Below, in pieces: positions 43,087-51,414 of a DNA stretch of 64,000 nucleotides. The stretch spans positions 1-64,000 of the forward strand of contig JAJXWD010000001.1 in assembly GCA_021781835.1 (NCBI GenBank). The letters run 5' to 3'. The stretch comes from Pseudomonadota bacterium (GTDB lineage: Bacteria; Pseudomonadota; Alphaproteobacteria; Acetobacterales; Acetobacteraceae). The notes below the pieces were generated by a model. The model had not been told where the DNA came from. It ran no database searches and saw only the letters and a program-made list of their open reading frames with translations. Within the stretch, counting starts at the first letter, position 1. Every line of letters begins with the position of its first letter. The translations under genes and the position numbers were made by a program.

Positions 43087-44085
43087 CTATTCGGCCGGCG
43101 TATCTATCTGCTTCAACTCATCAAGCGCGTGCTGCAGCTTCTCCAGGCTGAACCCGATCCCGCTTTGCACGGGCTTTGGCTCCACCATCTTCAGCTTGGC
43201 GTTACGGGCCGCCAATGTCGCGCCGATGAACAGCTTGTAGATGTAGATCGCGAGCGGTCCGCCCACCATGGGCCCCGCAATCGGCACCCACCAATAGCCG
43301 TGCGGCCCAGGAAATGCATTCGGCCCCCAGCCCGCGAGCCACGTGAACAGGCGCGGCCCGAGATCGCGGGCCGGATTGATGGCATATCCCGTGCCAACAC
43401 CAAAAGACATGCCAATGGCCGCAACCGCCATGCCGACCAGAAAGGGCGCCATGTTTGATTGCGGACCGACATTGGTGTTGTCGACGATGGCCAGGACGAA
43501 CAGCACCAGGAACGCCGTGCCGATCACCTCATCGATGAAGGGCAAACCCATGCCCGAGCCGTAATATTGCGCCGGGAAGGTGGCGAAGATGCTGAACGTG
43601 GTCAACCCGTCCGAGGCGGCGCGGTCCGTGACATGATGCGCCAAATTCCACGAATCGATCGCCTTGAAATAATCGAGCATCACGACCGCGGCGCCCGTGA
43701 AACAGCCGGCAACCTGGGCGATCCAGTAAGGCACCACCTTGCGCCAGGGGAAATCTCCCTTGACCGCGAAGGCCAGGCTCACAGCGGGGTTGAGGTGCGC
43801 GCCGGTCACGCCGCCCGCCACGTAAATGGCCATGGTCACCGCCATGGCCCAGCCCCAGGTGATCAGGAGCCATCCGCCGGCGCCTTGGAAGATGACCAAT
43901 GTGCGCCCTGATTGCGTGAGCCCCACGACGGCGACGGCGACAACGCCGGCGCCAAACGCAATCAATACGATACAGCCCAGAAACTCGGCCAGCATTTCGG
44001 CCCAGATCGATTCCGCCCGCCAGCCATGTTTAACGCCAAGTTTTACTTTTTCCGCCATGTGTAGCGGATCCGTTGATTTTGACAT
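43087..44085 (-). CDS. glpF: Glycerol facilitator (aquaglyceroporin)
   Basis: 332 residues, six membrane helices and two half-helices with NPA at 99-101 and 237-239. Asp241 after the second NPAR (NPARDLGPR) is the residue that marks glycerol channels versus water channels. The C-terminus is extended by about 50 residues beyond E. coli GlpF with a charged helix (LEKLQHALDELKQID). It lets glycerol in for GlpK, encoded 27 bases upstream. Confidence 0.95.
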   Translation of the reverse strand: MSKSTDPLHMAEKVKLGVKHGWRAESIWAEMLAEFLGCIVLIAFGAGVVAVAVVGLTQSGRTLVIFQGAGGWLLITWGWAMAVTMAIYVAGGVTGAHLNPAVSLAFAVKGDFPWRKVVPYWIAQVAGCFTGAAVVMLDYFKAIDSWNLAHHVTDRAASDGLTTFSIFATFPAQYYGSGMGLPFIDEVIGTAFLVLFVLAIVDNTNVGPQSNMAPFLVGMAVAAIGMSFGVGTGYAINPARDLGPRLFTWLAGWGPNAFPGPHGYWWVPIAGPMVGGPLAIYIYKLFIGATLAARNAKLKMVEPKPVQSGIGFSLEKLQHALDELKQIDTPAE

Positions 44086-44112
44086 CGTGTTCTCTCCCGA
44101 GAAATTATTTTA

Positions 44113-45612
44113 TCAATCGACCCAATCGAAAGCGCGCTGCACGGCCTTTTTCCAGGATTTGTAGTAATGAGCGCGTTTTTCCTCGCCCATGGCGGGCTCC
44201 CACTTCTTGTCCACCTGCCAGTTGGCGCGCAGATCCTCGGTGTTGCGCCAATAGCCGGTGGCGAGGCCCGCGGCATAGGCGGCGCCAAGGGCCGTGGTTT
44301 CCGTGACCTTCGGGCGAATTACCGGCACGTTCAACACATCCCCCTGGAACTGCATGAGCAGTTCGTTGGCCACCATGCCACCATCGGTCTTCAGGCTGGT
44401 GAGCTTGATGCCGCTATCGGTTTCCATCGCCTCCACAACATCGCGCGTCTGGTAGGCCGTGGCTTCAAGCGCCGCGCGGGCGAGATGCGCGCGCGTGGCG
44501 AAGCGGGTGAGCCCCGCGATCACACCACGGGCGCTTTCCTTCCAATAGGGCGCATAAAGACCTGAAAAGGCGGGAACGATGTAAACATCGCCGTTATCCT
44601 CGACGGATTTCGCCAGCGGTTCGATCTGCGGAGCAACGTCGAACAGTTTCATATTGTCGCGCAGCCATTGCACCAGCGCGCCGGTAATGGCGATGGCGCC
44701 TTCCAGCGCATAGACCGGCTTATCCCCATCGAACTGATACGCCAGCGTGGTGAGCAGACCGGCCTTGGACTGCACCGGCTCCGTGCCGGTGTTCATCAGC
44801 ATGAAGCAGCCAGTGCCGTAGGTGTTCTTGGCCTCGCCAGGGGAGAAGCAGGTCTGCCCAACCAGGGCCGCCTGCTGGTCGCCCAGAATGCCGGCCAGCT
44901 TGGCGCCGCGCAGCGTGGGCGTGGAGATCTCGCCATACACGTTGGAGGAGGGACGGATTTGCGGCAGGCAGGCGCGGGGAATATTGAATTCGCGCAGCAT
45001 GTCCTCGTCCCAGTCGCAGGTGGCGAGATTCATCAGCTGGGTGCGGCTGGCATTCGTGACATCCGTTATATGCACGCCGCCCTTGGTGCCGCCAGTGAGG
45101 TTCCACACCAGCCAGCTATCGATGGTGCCAAACAGCGCCTCTCCCGCTTCCGCCCTGGCGCGCGCGCCTTCCACATTTTCCAGCAGCCAGCGCAGCTTCA
45201 GGCCGGAGAAATAGCTGGCCAGCGGCAGGCCGGTCTTGGCGCGAAAACGATCCTGCCCGCCATTTTTCGCATATTCGGCGCAAAGCTGGTCCACGCGCGT
45301 ATCCTGCCAGACCAGCGCGTTATAAAGCGGCTTGCCGGTTTGCTTGTCCCAGATCAGCGTGGTTTCGCGCTGGTTGGTGATGCCCACGGCCACCAGATCA
45401 TTGGCGGAGAGTTCCGCGCGCGCCAGGCAGGCCCCAATCACCTCGTTGGTGTTGTGCAAAATCTCCAGCGGGTCATGCTCGACCCAGCCGGGCTTGGGAT
45501 AGATCTGCTTATGCTCCTTCTGCGCGACAGAGACGATATTGCCCGCCTTGTCGAACACGATGAAGCGCGAGCTGGTTGTGCCTTGGTCAATGGCGCCGAC
45601 ATATTTTGTCAT
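44113..45612 (-). CDS. glpK: Glycerol kinase
   Basis: 499 residues, the usual length. [15 protein letters not shown] is the phosphate loop and [27 protein letters not shown] the classic GlpK block; [11 protein letters not shown] and [15 protein letters not shown] are also present. It makes sn-glycerol 3-phosphate, trapping glycerol in the cell. It lies between glpD and glpF in the operon. Confidence 0.98.
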   Translation of the reverse strand: MTKYVGAIDQGTTSSRFIVFDKAGNIVSVAQKEHKQIYPKPGWVEHDPLEILHNTNEVIGACLARAELSANDLVAVGITNQRETTLIWDKQTGKPLYNALVWQDTRVDQLCAEYAKNGGQDRFRAKTGLPLASYFSGLKLRWLLENVEGARARAEAGEALFGTIDSWLVWNLTGGTKGGVHITDVTNASRTQLMNLATCDWDEDMLREFNIPRACLPQIRPSSNVYGEISTPTLRGAKLAGILGDQQAALVGQTCFSPGEAKNTYGTGCFMLMNTGTEPVQSKAGLLTTLAYQFDGDKPVYALEGAIAITGALVQWLRDNMKLFDVAPQIEPLAKSVEDNGDVYIVPAFSGLYAPYWKESARGVIAGLTRFATRAHLARAALEATAYQTRDVVEAMETDSGIKLTSLKTDGGMVANELLMQFQGDVLNVPVIRPKVTETTALGAAYAAGLATGYWRNTEDLRANWQVDKKWEPAMGEEKRAHYYKSWKKAVQRAFDWVD

Positions 45613-45652
45613 GTGTTACCGTTTCCTCGTTGTCGTTATAGTCTCGAAATTT

Positions 45653-47140
45653 TTAACCGGAAAGCACGGCCTGGCCCAGATAGTCATCGATGCGTGCCGC
45701 CGTGCCCTCCGGCACATGTAGCCCCAGGCGGGAGCGGCGCCAGAGAACATCCTCGGCGGAGCGCACCCATTCATGACGGGCGAGATAGGCCAGTTCGGCC
45801 TCGCTCACCCCGCCGCCCAAATCCTCGCCCATGTTTGTGCCGGCAAAACGCTCGGCCCGGGTGCCATAGGCCCGCACCAGCCGGCGGGCGAGGTCCAGGG
45901 GCAGTGAAGGAAACCGCCCCTGGAATTCCGTGAGATATTTGTTGAAGTCGGTGAAGTCGCCCCCAGGCAGGACGGCGTCGCCGGTCCAGGAAGAGCCGAC
46001 CGGCCGGCCCATGGCGGGCAGCAGCTTTTCCAGCGCGTGCTCGGCCAGCTTGCGGGAGGTGGTGATCTTGCCACCAAACACCGAGAGCAGCGGCGGCGTC
46101 GCCTCGTCATGTGTCAGATCCAGCACGTAATCGCGCGTGACCGCCTTGGCCTCGGTGGCGTTATCGTCATAAAGCGGGCGCACCCCGGCATAGGACCAGA
46201 CGACATCGGCGGGGGTGACCGGCTTGCGGAAATAGCGGCTCACGGCGGCGCAAAGATAGGCGGTTTCCTCGGGTGAGATCTCAACCTTGTCGGGGTCGGC
46301 ATCGAAGGGCACATCGGTTGTGCCGATGAGGGAGAAGTTCCGCTCATAGGGAATCACGAACACGATGCGCCCATCGGGATTTTGCAAGATGAAGGCTTCC
46401 TCGCCCTCATAAAGCCGCTTGGTGACGATGTGGCTGCCCTTGATCATGCGGACATTATTTTCGGTATTGCGGCCGAGCTTTCTGCTCAGCACCTCCGCCA
46501 CCCAGGGGCCGGCGGCATTGACCATGGCGCGGGCGGCGATGGGGCCCGCCTCGGTCCGTGCCAGCCAGAGCCCGCCTTCCGGGCGCGCGGAAAGCAGCTT
46601 GCAGCGCGTGTTGATCTGCGCGCCGCGCTCCGCCGCGTCCATGGCATTCAGCACCACCAGGCGGGAATCCTCCACCCAGCAATCCGCGTAGGTGAAACCG
46701 CGCTTATAGCTGGGCTGCAAAACCCCGCCCGCCGGATGCGCCGCGAAGGAAATGGCGCGGGAGGCCGGCAATGCCTTGCGCTTGGCCAAATGATCGTAAA
46801 GGAACAGGCCCGCGCGGATCATCCAGGCCGGGCGGAGATGTTTTTCGTGTGGGAGCACGAACTCCAGCGGCCAGATGATATGAGGCGCGATTCCGAGCAA
46901 TTTTTCGCGCTCGATCAGCGCTTCACGAACCAGACGGAACTCATAATACTCAAGATATCGCAACCCGCCATGAATCAGCTTGGTACTGGCGGAGGAGGTG
47001 TGCTGAGCCAGATCGTGCTGCTCCACAAGCTGCACGGAAAGCCCGCGCCCCGCCGCGTCGCGGGCAATGGCGGCGCCATTCACGCCCCCGCCCACGATCA
47101 GCAGATCGGTAAGTTCCGCGTTTGAACCCGCTTGTGTCAC
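45653..47140 (-). CDS. glpD: Aerobic glycerol-3-phosphate dehydrogenase
   Basis: 495 residues with N-terminal FAD site LLIVGGGVNGAAIARDAAGRG, then SSASTKLIHGGLRYLEYYEFRLV and SVFGGKITTSRKLAEHALEKL. A membrane-associated flavoenzyme that passes electrons from glycerol 3-phosphate to quinone, giving dihydroxyacetone phosphate. The start is GTG at 47140 (MTQAGSNAELTDLL) with GAGGGAA upstream; longer frames have no family match. First gene of the six-gene operon and divergent from glpR. Confidence 0.96.
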   Translation of the reverse strand: MTQAGSNAELTDLLIVGGGVNGAAIARDAAGRGLSVQLVEQHDLAQHTSSASTKLIHGGLRYLEYYEFRLVREALIEREKLLGIAPHIIWPLEFVLPHEKHLRPAWMIRAGLFLYDHLAKRKALPASRAISFAAHPAGGVLQPSYKRGFTYADCWVEDSRLVVLNAMDAAERGAQINTRCKLLSARPEGGLWLARTEAGPIAARAMVNAAGPWVAEVLSRKLGRNTENNVRMIKGSHIVTKRLYEGEEAFILQNPDGRIVFVIPYERNFSLIGTTDVPFDADPDKVEISPEETAYLCAAVSRYFRKPVTPADVVWSYAGVRPLYDDNATEAKAVTRDYVLDLTHDEATPPLLSVFGGKITTSRKLAEHALEKLLPAMGRPVGSSWTGDAVLPGGDFTDFNKYLTEFQGRFPSLPLDLARRLVRAYGTRAERFAGTNMGEDLGGGVSEAELAYLARHEWVRSAEDVLWRRSRLGLHVPEGTAARIDDYLGQAVLSG

Positions 47141-47205
47141 GATGGCAGTTCCCTCGCTTTTCCCTGAGACAGGATATTCGCGGCAACAGATAAACGACCG
47201 GCTCG

Positions 47206-47223
47206 ATTTTCGCAATCGAAAAT
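47206..47223. promoter_or_regulatory. Candidate GlpR operator between glpD and glpR
   Basis: ATTTTCG-CAAT-CGAAAAT is a perfect palindrome with the TTCG...CGAA core known for GlpR-type DeoR repressors. It lies 66 bases ahead of the glpD GTG in the 237-base divergent region, where a repressor could control both glpD and glpR. Confidence 0.6.
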
Positions 47224-47377
47224 ATCTAACGTAATATTTTTCTTTCTTCGCACATGCACAATGGAATTTTGCTTCATATAACAACATATCGAATAGGACA
47301 GGGCGCTTTGGGGCCTCAACACGCTGGCAACGCGGGGGCGGTGCGCTTATGCTGCGGGCAGATGACGGGAGGGTGGG

Positions 47378-48151
47378 GTGTTCGAAAAACAAGGAAATGA
47401 GGAGCGGCAGAGCGGCATCGTGGAACTGGTGGCCAAACAGGGCTTCCAGACCATAGAGGCGCTGGCCCAGCATTTCGGCGTGACGGTGCAAACCATCCGG
47501 CGCGATGTGAACATGCTGGCCTCGGAAGGCAGGCTTTCGCGCTATCGCGGCGGGGCGGGACTTTCATCTTCGATCGAGAACATGGAATATGAGCGCCGGC
47601 GGGTGGTCAATCTGGCGCCCAAGCAGCGCATCGCCGCCATGGTGGCGCAGGATGTGCCCGATAACGCTTCGCTCTTCATCAATATCGGCACCACCACGGA
47701 GCAGGCGTCGCGGGCCCTGCTCTCGCACAAAAACCTGCGCGTGGTCACGAACAACATCAATGTCGCGAAAATCATGAGTGATAACCAGCAATGCTCGATC
47801 GTGATGGCGGGCGGCAAGGTGCGCAACCGCGACGGCGCGGTGATCGGCCAGTTGGCGGTGCAGATGATCGAGCAGTTCCGCGCGGATATCGGCATCATCG
47901 GCATCTCGGGAATCGACAAGGATGGCGGGTTGTTCGATTACGATCTGGACGAGGTGATGTGCACCCAGGCCATCATCCGCAACTCCCGGCGCGTATTTTT
48001 GCTGGCCGACCATTCCAAATTCGGCCGCCCGGCGATGGTGCGGGTGGGAGATCTCTCGCAGATCAACGCGCTGTACACGGATGCGCCACCGCCGGACTCG
48101 ATTGCCGCGATTCTGGAAGCCTCCGGCGCCACCCTGGAGATTTCTGGCTGA
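47378..48151 (+). CDS. glpR: DeoR-family glycerol-3-phosphate regulon repressor
   Basis: 257 residues. N-terminal helix-turn-helix of DeoR type (about 24-45: IEALAQHFGVTVQTIRRDVNML), then the sugar-phosphate isomerase-like effector domain with NIGTTTEQASRALL. GTG start at 47378 with GGGAGGG just upstream. Position next to glpD and the GlpR-like C-terminal DSIAAILEASGATLEI support control of the glycerol operon by glycerol 3-phosphate. Confidence 0.93.
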   Translation: MFEKQGNEERQSGIVELVAKQGFQTIEALAQHFGVTVQTIRRDVNMLASEGRLSRYRGGAGLSSSIENMEYERRRVVNLAPKQRIAAMVAQDVPDNASLFINIGTTTEQASRALLSHKNLRVVTNNINVAKIMSDNQQCSIVMAGGKVRNRDGAVIGQLAVQMIEQFRADIGIIGISGIDKDGGLFDYDLDEVMCTQAIIRNSRRVFLLADHSKFGRPAMVRVGDLSQINALYTDAPPPDSIAAILEASGATLEISG

Positions 48152-48241
48152 CCATACTTAAAGCCCCTCATGGCGGGTGCGTGAACCTGCCGCCTGAGAG
48201 ATGAAACTCATGGGTTCATCCACCCCTGCAAAATTATAGCC

Positions 48242-48268
48242 GGCGCTGAACAAGATTATTTCAGCGCC
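48242..48268 (+). terminator. Hairpin after glpR
   Basis: GGCGCTGAA and TTCAGCGCC pair perfectly over a nine-base loop, followed by CCTTAACC rather than a T-run. It lies between glpR (stop 48151) and the glycosyltransferase start (48291). It may be a weak terminator for glpR or a leader hairpin of the next gene. Confidence 0.4.
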
Positions 48269-48290
48269 CCTTAACCTTCGCTGAACAAGA

Positions 48291-49658
48291 ATGACAGAGG
48301 TGGAACCAAAAACGGGAATGGCGTTGGTGACCGAACGGCAAAAATTGGCGGCAGAAGAAGCGGGCGAAGTCTGGCTGGATGTTTCGCGGTTGTTGTTTCA
48401 GATTTTTCGCGGGCGGTTGACCGGCATCGACCGGGTGGAAATCGCCTATGCCGAGCAAATGCTGGCGCTGGCGCCCGAGCGGGTGCGGTTTGTCGCGTTT
48501 GATTATTGGCGCGGGCGGTTCAGGCGGCTCAACCAGCGGCTGGTCACGGAAATGATCGGCGAACTGGGCCCGGCCTGGGCGCGGGGCGAGATGCGCGCGC
48601 TGGGGCGGCGGGCCTTGGGGGAACTGGCGCGGAGCCAGCTTCTGGCCCCTGCCCTGGCCCGCCAGAGCGGCGGCGCGCGGCCGGTTTATGTCAATGTCTC
48701 TACCCATCCGCTGCAATGCATCAAGCCTGTCGGGCGGTTGTTGACGGGCACCGGGGCGCTGTTCGTGCCGCTGGTGCATGATTTGATCCCGCTAGAGCTG
48801 CCGGAATATGTGCCCAGCGCCTGGGCGGGGGATTTGCGCCGGCGGCTGGCAACCATTGATGCTTATGCCGATGGCGTGATCGCCAATTCGCAGGCCACAG
48901 CAGAGGCGCTGCGCCCTTATATGCCCCTGATGCCCCTCGCCGCCCTGCCGCTCGGCATAAACCCGCGCGCGCCGGGCATGGTGCCCGCGGAGGAGCGGCC
49001 TTATTTTGTCATGCTCGGCACGATCGAGCCGCGCAAGAACCACCTGCTCATTTTGCAGCTGTGGCGCCAGATGGTGGAGGAAATGGGCGAGCGGGCACCA
49101 CGGCTTTATGTGATCGGCCAGCGAGGGTGGGATAATGAGCAGGTCATCGACCTGCTGGAACGCTCGCGCCTGTTGCGGGGCCATGTCATCGAGACCGGCA
49201 TGATCCCGGATGGTGAGATGGCGGCGCGGGTAAAGGGCGCGCGGGCATTGCTCATGCCCTCGTTCGCCGAGGGGTACGGGCTGCCCGTGGCCGAGGCGCT
49301 GGCCATGGGCGTGCCGGTGCTGTGCAGCGACATTGCCGCCCACCGCGAGGTGGGACAGGCCGTGCCGGACTATCTCAACCCCGTGGACGGGCTGGGGTGG
49401 CGGGCCATGATTGACGCCTATGCCACGCCGGGAAGCCCGGCCCGCGCGGCGCAGCTGGCCCGGCTTGGCACTTGGCGGGCGCCGGACTGGCGCGCGCATG
49501 TGGCGGGGGCGCTCGCGTTTATCGGCCAGCTCACACCCCGGCGGGCAGAGGCTCAGTCCAGCTGGTCGCGCACCATGTTGGCCACCAGCATGGCCAGCAC
49601 CCAGAGGATGAAACCCGCCACCGCGGTTTCCAGCATGACCAGCCAACGCACCGGATAG
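48291..49658 (+). CDS. Glycosyltransferase, family 4-like
   Basis: 455 residues. VWLDVSRLLFQIFRGRLTGIDRVEIAYAEQM is the N-terminus of mannosyltransferase-like GT4 enzymes; VMLGTIEPRKNHLLILQLW and ALLMPSFAEGYGLPVAEALAMGVPVLC are the donor-binding motifs. It shares this architecture with the GT at 17703. The last 35 codons, 49553-49658, run antisense into the kpsE-like gene and contain a Ser/Met/Thr-rich tail unlike GT sequence. The catalytic core is intact before this tail. Confidence 0.9.
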   Translation: MTEVEPKTGMALVTERQKLAAEEAGEVWLDVSRLLFQIFRGRLTGIDRVEIAYAEQMLALAPERVRFVAFDYWRGRFRRLNQRLVTEMIGELGPAWARGEMRALGRRALGELARSQLLAPALARQSGGARPVYVNVSTHPLQCIKPVGRLLTGTGALFVPLVHDLIPLELPEYVPSAWAGDLRRRLATIDAYADGVIANSQATAEALRPYMPLMPLAALPLGINPRAPGMVPAEERPYFVMLGTIEPRKNHLLILQLWRQMVEEMGERAPRLYVIGQRGWDNEQVIDLLERSRLLRGHVIETGMIPDGEMAARVKGARALLMPSFAEGYGLPVAEALAMGVPVLCSDIAAHREVGQAVPDYLNPVDGLGWRAMIDAYATPGSPARAAQLARLGTWRAPDWRAHVAGALAFIGQLTPRRAEAQSSWSRTMLATSMASTQRMKPATAVSSMTSQRTG

Positions 49659-50728
49659 ATCGAGGAACGAGGCACCAAGGGCTGCACGAAGCTCTCGAGG
49701 TAGAGGGAGCGTTCATCGGCCTGGTTGCGGGCGTTTTGCAGGGCTTGGAGGTCGGCGGCGTAAAGCTGCTGGTCGAGCGTTTCGGTGGTGGTGAGGGCGT
49801 CATAGCCGCTCATCACGCTGGCCAGGCTTTGCGGCCCGCCAGGGGCCGCGGCCAGGCGGGCGCTGAGATCATCCGCCTCGCGCTGCTCGGCATTGATGCG
49901 CGAGGTGAGGATTTGCACCTGGGGAGACTGATCGGTTTGGCCCTGGGCGCGCAGGGCGGCGAGTTGGGCTTCATCCTGCGCGAGGGTGAGCAGCACCGAA
50001 CCGCCAATGCCGCTTTGCTGCTGGGCGGTGAGCTCGGGGAACAGCACGGCGTAGCGGTTGCGGTACGCGGCCAGGGCGGCCTGGTCGGCCAGCAAGGTGG
50101 CGCGGGCGGCGTTGGCGGTTTGGGTGGCGTAGGAAAGCGCGTTGGCGCGGGCGGCGCGCGACATGCGGTCAACCAGGCTCTGCGCGCCTTGCAGGATTTG
50201 CGCCGCGAGGCGGGCGGAATCTTGCGGCGAGAAGGCGCGCACGGTGACGGTGATGATGCCCGATGACAAATCCAGGCTCGGACGCACCATGCGCCGCCAA
50301 TAGAGAAGCTGGCGCTCAGGGGGCAGATGGCTGCCCATGCGCGCCCAGAAATCCCCGCGCGGGGCGGCGAAAAACTGGTTGAGCGAGAGGCTGGGCGGCA
50401 GATCGGCCAGGGCTTGCGGGCTTTCGATATATTGCACCACCACCTGCGAATCCTCGACCAGCGCCAGCATGGGGTTGAAACCCGACAGCGCGCTGCTCAC
50501 GCTGGCGGGGGCGGCGCTTTGGGGCATTTGCTCGCGCACCACGAATTTGGTGGTGGTGACGTACTGGTCGGCCGCGAAGCCGTATTCGTAGAGGCCGGCC
50601 AGCGCCGTGGGCAACGCCACCAGCGCCAGAAACGAGGCCAGCCGCGCGCGCCGGCGCAGGTTTGGCCATGCAAACTTGGCGGGGAGTGGGCGGGCTTCGT
50701 GGCGGGGGAAAATGGGCAGGGTGTCCAT
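49553..50728 (-). CDS. kpsE: Capsule export inner-membrane protein, KpsE/CtrB-like
   Basis: 391 residues. Membrane helix at about 31-50, periplasmic domain with a long Ala/Gln-rich helical hairpin (about 200-340), and a C-terminal helix (about 367-386) with SIYPVRWLVMLETAVAGFILW; the PxxP-like VPRSSIYP before it is typical of polysaccharide co-polymerase proteins. It bridges the inner-membrane KpsMT transporter and the outer-membrane channel. It follows kpsT by 11 bases. Confidence 0.9.
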   Translation of the reverse strand: MDTLPIFPRHEARPLPAKFAWPNLRRRARLASFLALVALPTALAGLYEYGFAADQYVTTTKFVVREQMPQSAAPASVSSALSGFNPMLALVEDSQVVVQYIESPQALADLPPSLSLNQFFAAPRGDFWARMGSHLPPERQLLYWRRMVRPSLDLSSGIITVTVRAFSPQDSARLAAQILQGAQSLVDRMSRAARANALSYATQTANAARATLLADQAALAAYRNRYAVLFPELTAQQQSGIGGSVLLTLAQDEAQLAALRAQGQTDQSPQVQILTSRINAEQREADDLSARLAAAPGGPQSLASVMSGYDALTTTETLDQQLYAADLQALQNARNQADERSLYLESFVQPLVPRSSIYPVRWLVMLETAVAGFILWVLAMLVANMVRDQLD

Positions 50729-50739
50729 GTTGTCTCTCT

Positions 50740-51414
50740 TCAGGGCGCGCCGGTGGGGGCGCCGAGCAGCAGGGCGCGGTGACGGGCGATGGCGCTGTCC
50801 AGCTCATCGAACAATTCGAGCCGGCCGCCATGCAGCACGGCGCCCATGTCGCACCAGGCGCGCAACGTGCCTTCATCGTGCGAGACGATGATGACATCGG
50901 ACTGGGCGGCGCGGGCCTCGAAGGCTTCGAGGCATTTGCGGCGAAAACGGGCATCGCCCACGGCGGTTACCTCGTCGATCAAATATAGATCGAAGCGGAT
51001 GGCGAGGCAGGCGCCAAAGGCGAGGCGCGCCATCATGCCCGAGGAGTAGGTCTCGACGGGGGTGCGGAAATAACCGCCAAGCTCGGCGAAACGCTCGACA
51101 TAATCGAGGGTTTCGGCCTCGTTGGCGTTATAGATGCGGGCCAGGAAGCGGATATTTTCGCGCCCCGTGAGATGGGGGTGAAAGGTGCCGCCAAAACCAA
51201 GCGGGAAGCTGACCCGGTGGGAGCGCGAGAGGCGCCCGCGATCGAGCGGCTCGACCCCCGCGATGAGCCGCACCAGGGTGGATTTGCCCGCGCCGTTGGC
51301 GCCGAAAATGCCAATGGAGCGGCCAGATGGCAGGTCGAGCGAGACATGGTCGAGAATGACCCGCCGCTCATGCGCTGTGCGGTAGGATTTGCAGGCATCG
51401 CGCAGGGTGATCAT
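50740..51414 (-). CDS. kpsT: Capsule export ATPase KpsT-like
   Basis: 224 residues. Walker A GANGAGKST at 38-46, signature YSSGMMARLAFG, Walker B FDLYLIDEVTAVGD. These three, with short total length, are diagnostic of polysaccharide ABC exporters of the KpsT/CtrD group (no C-terminal carbohydrate-binding domain). It energises export through the KpsM-like permease. Its ATG overlaps the permease stop in ATGA. Confidence 0.95.
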   Translation of the reverse strand: MITLRDACKSYRTAHERRVILDHVSLDLPSGRSIGIFGANGAGKSTLVRLIAGVEPLDRGRLSRSHRVSFPLGFGGTFHPHLTGRENIRFLARIYNANEAETLDYVERFAELGGYFRTPVETYSSGMMARLAFGACLAIRFDLYLIDEVTAVGDARFRRKCLEAFEARAAQSDVIIVSHDEGTLRAWCDMGAVLHGGRLELFDELDSAIARHRALLLGAPTGAP

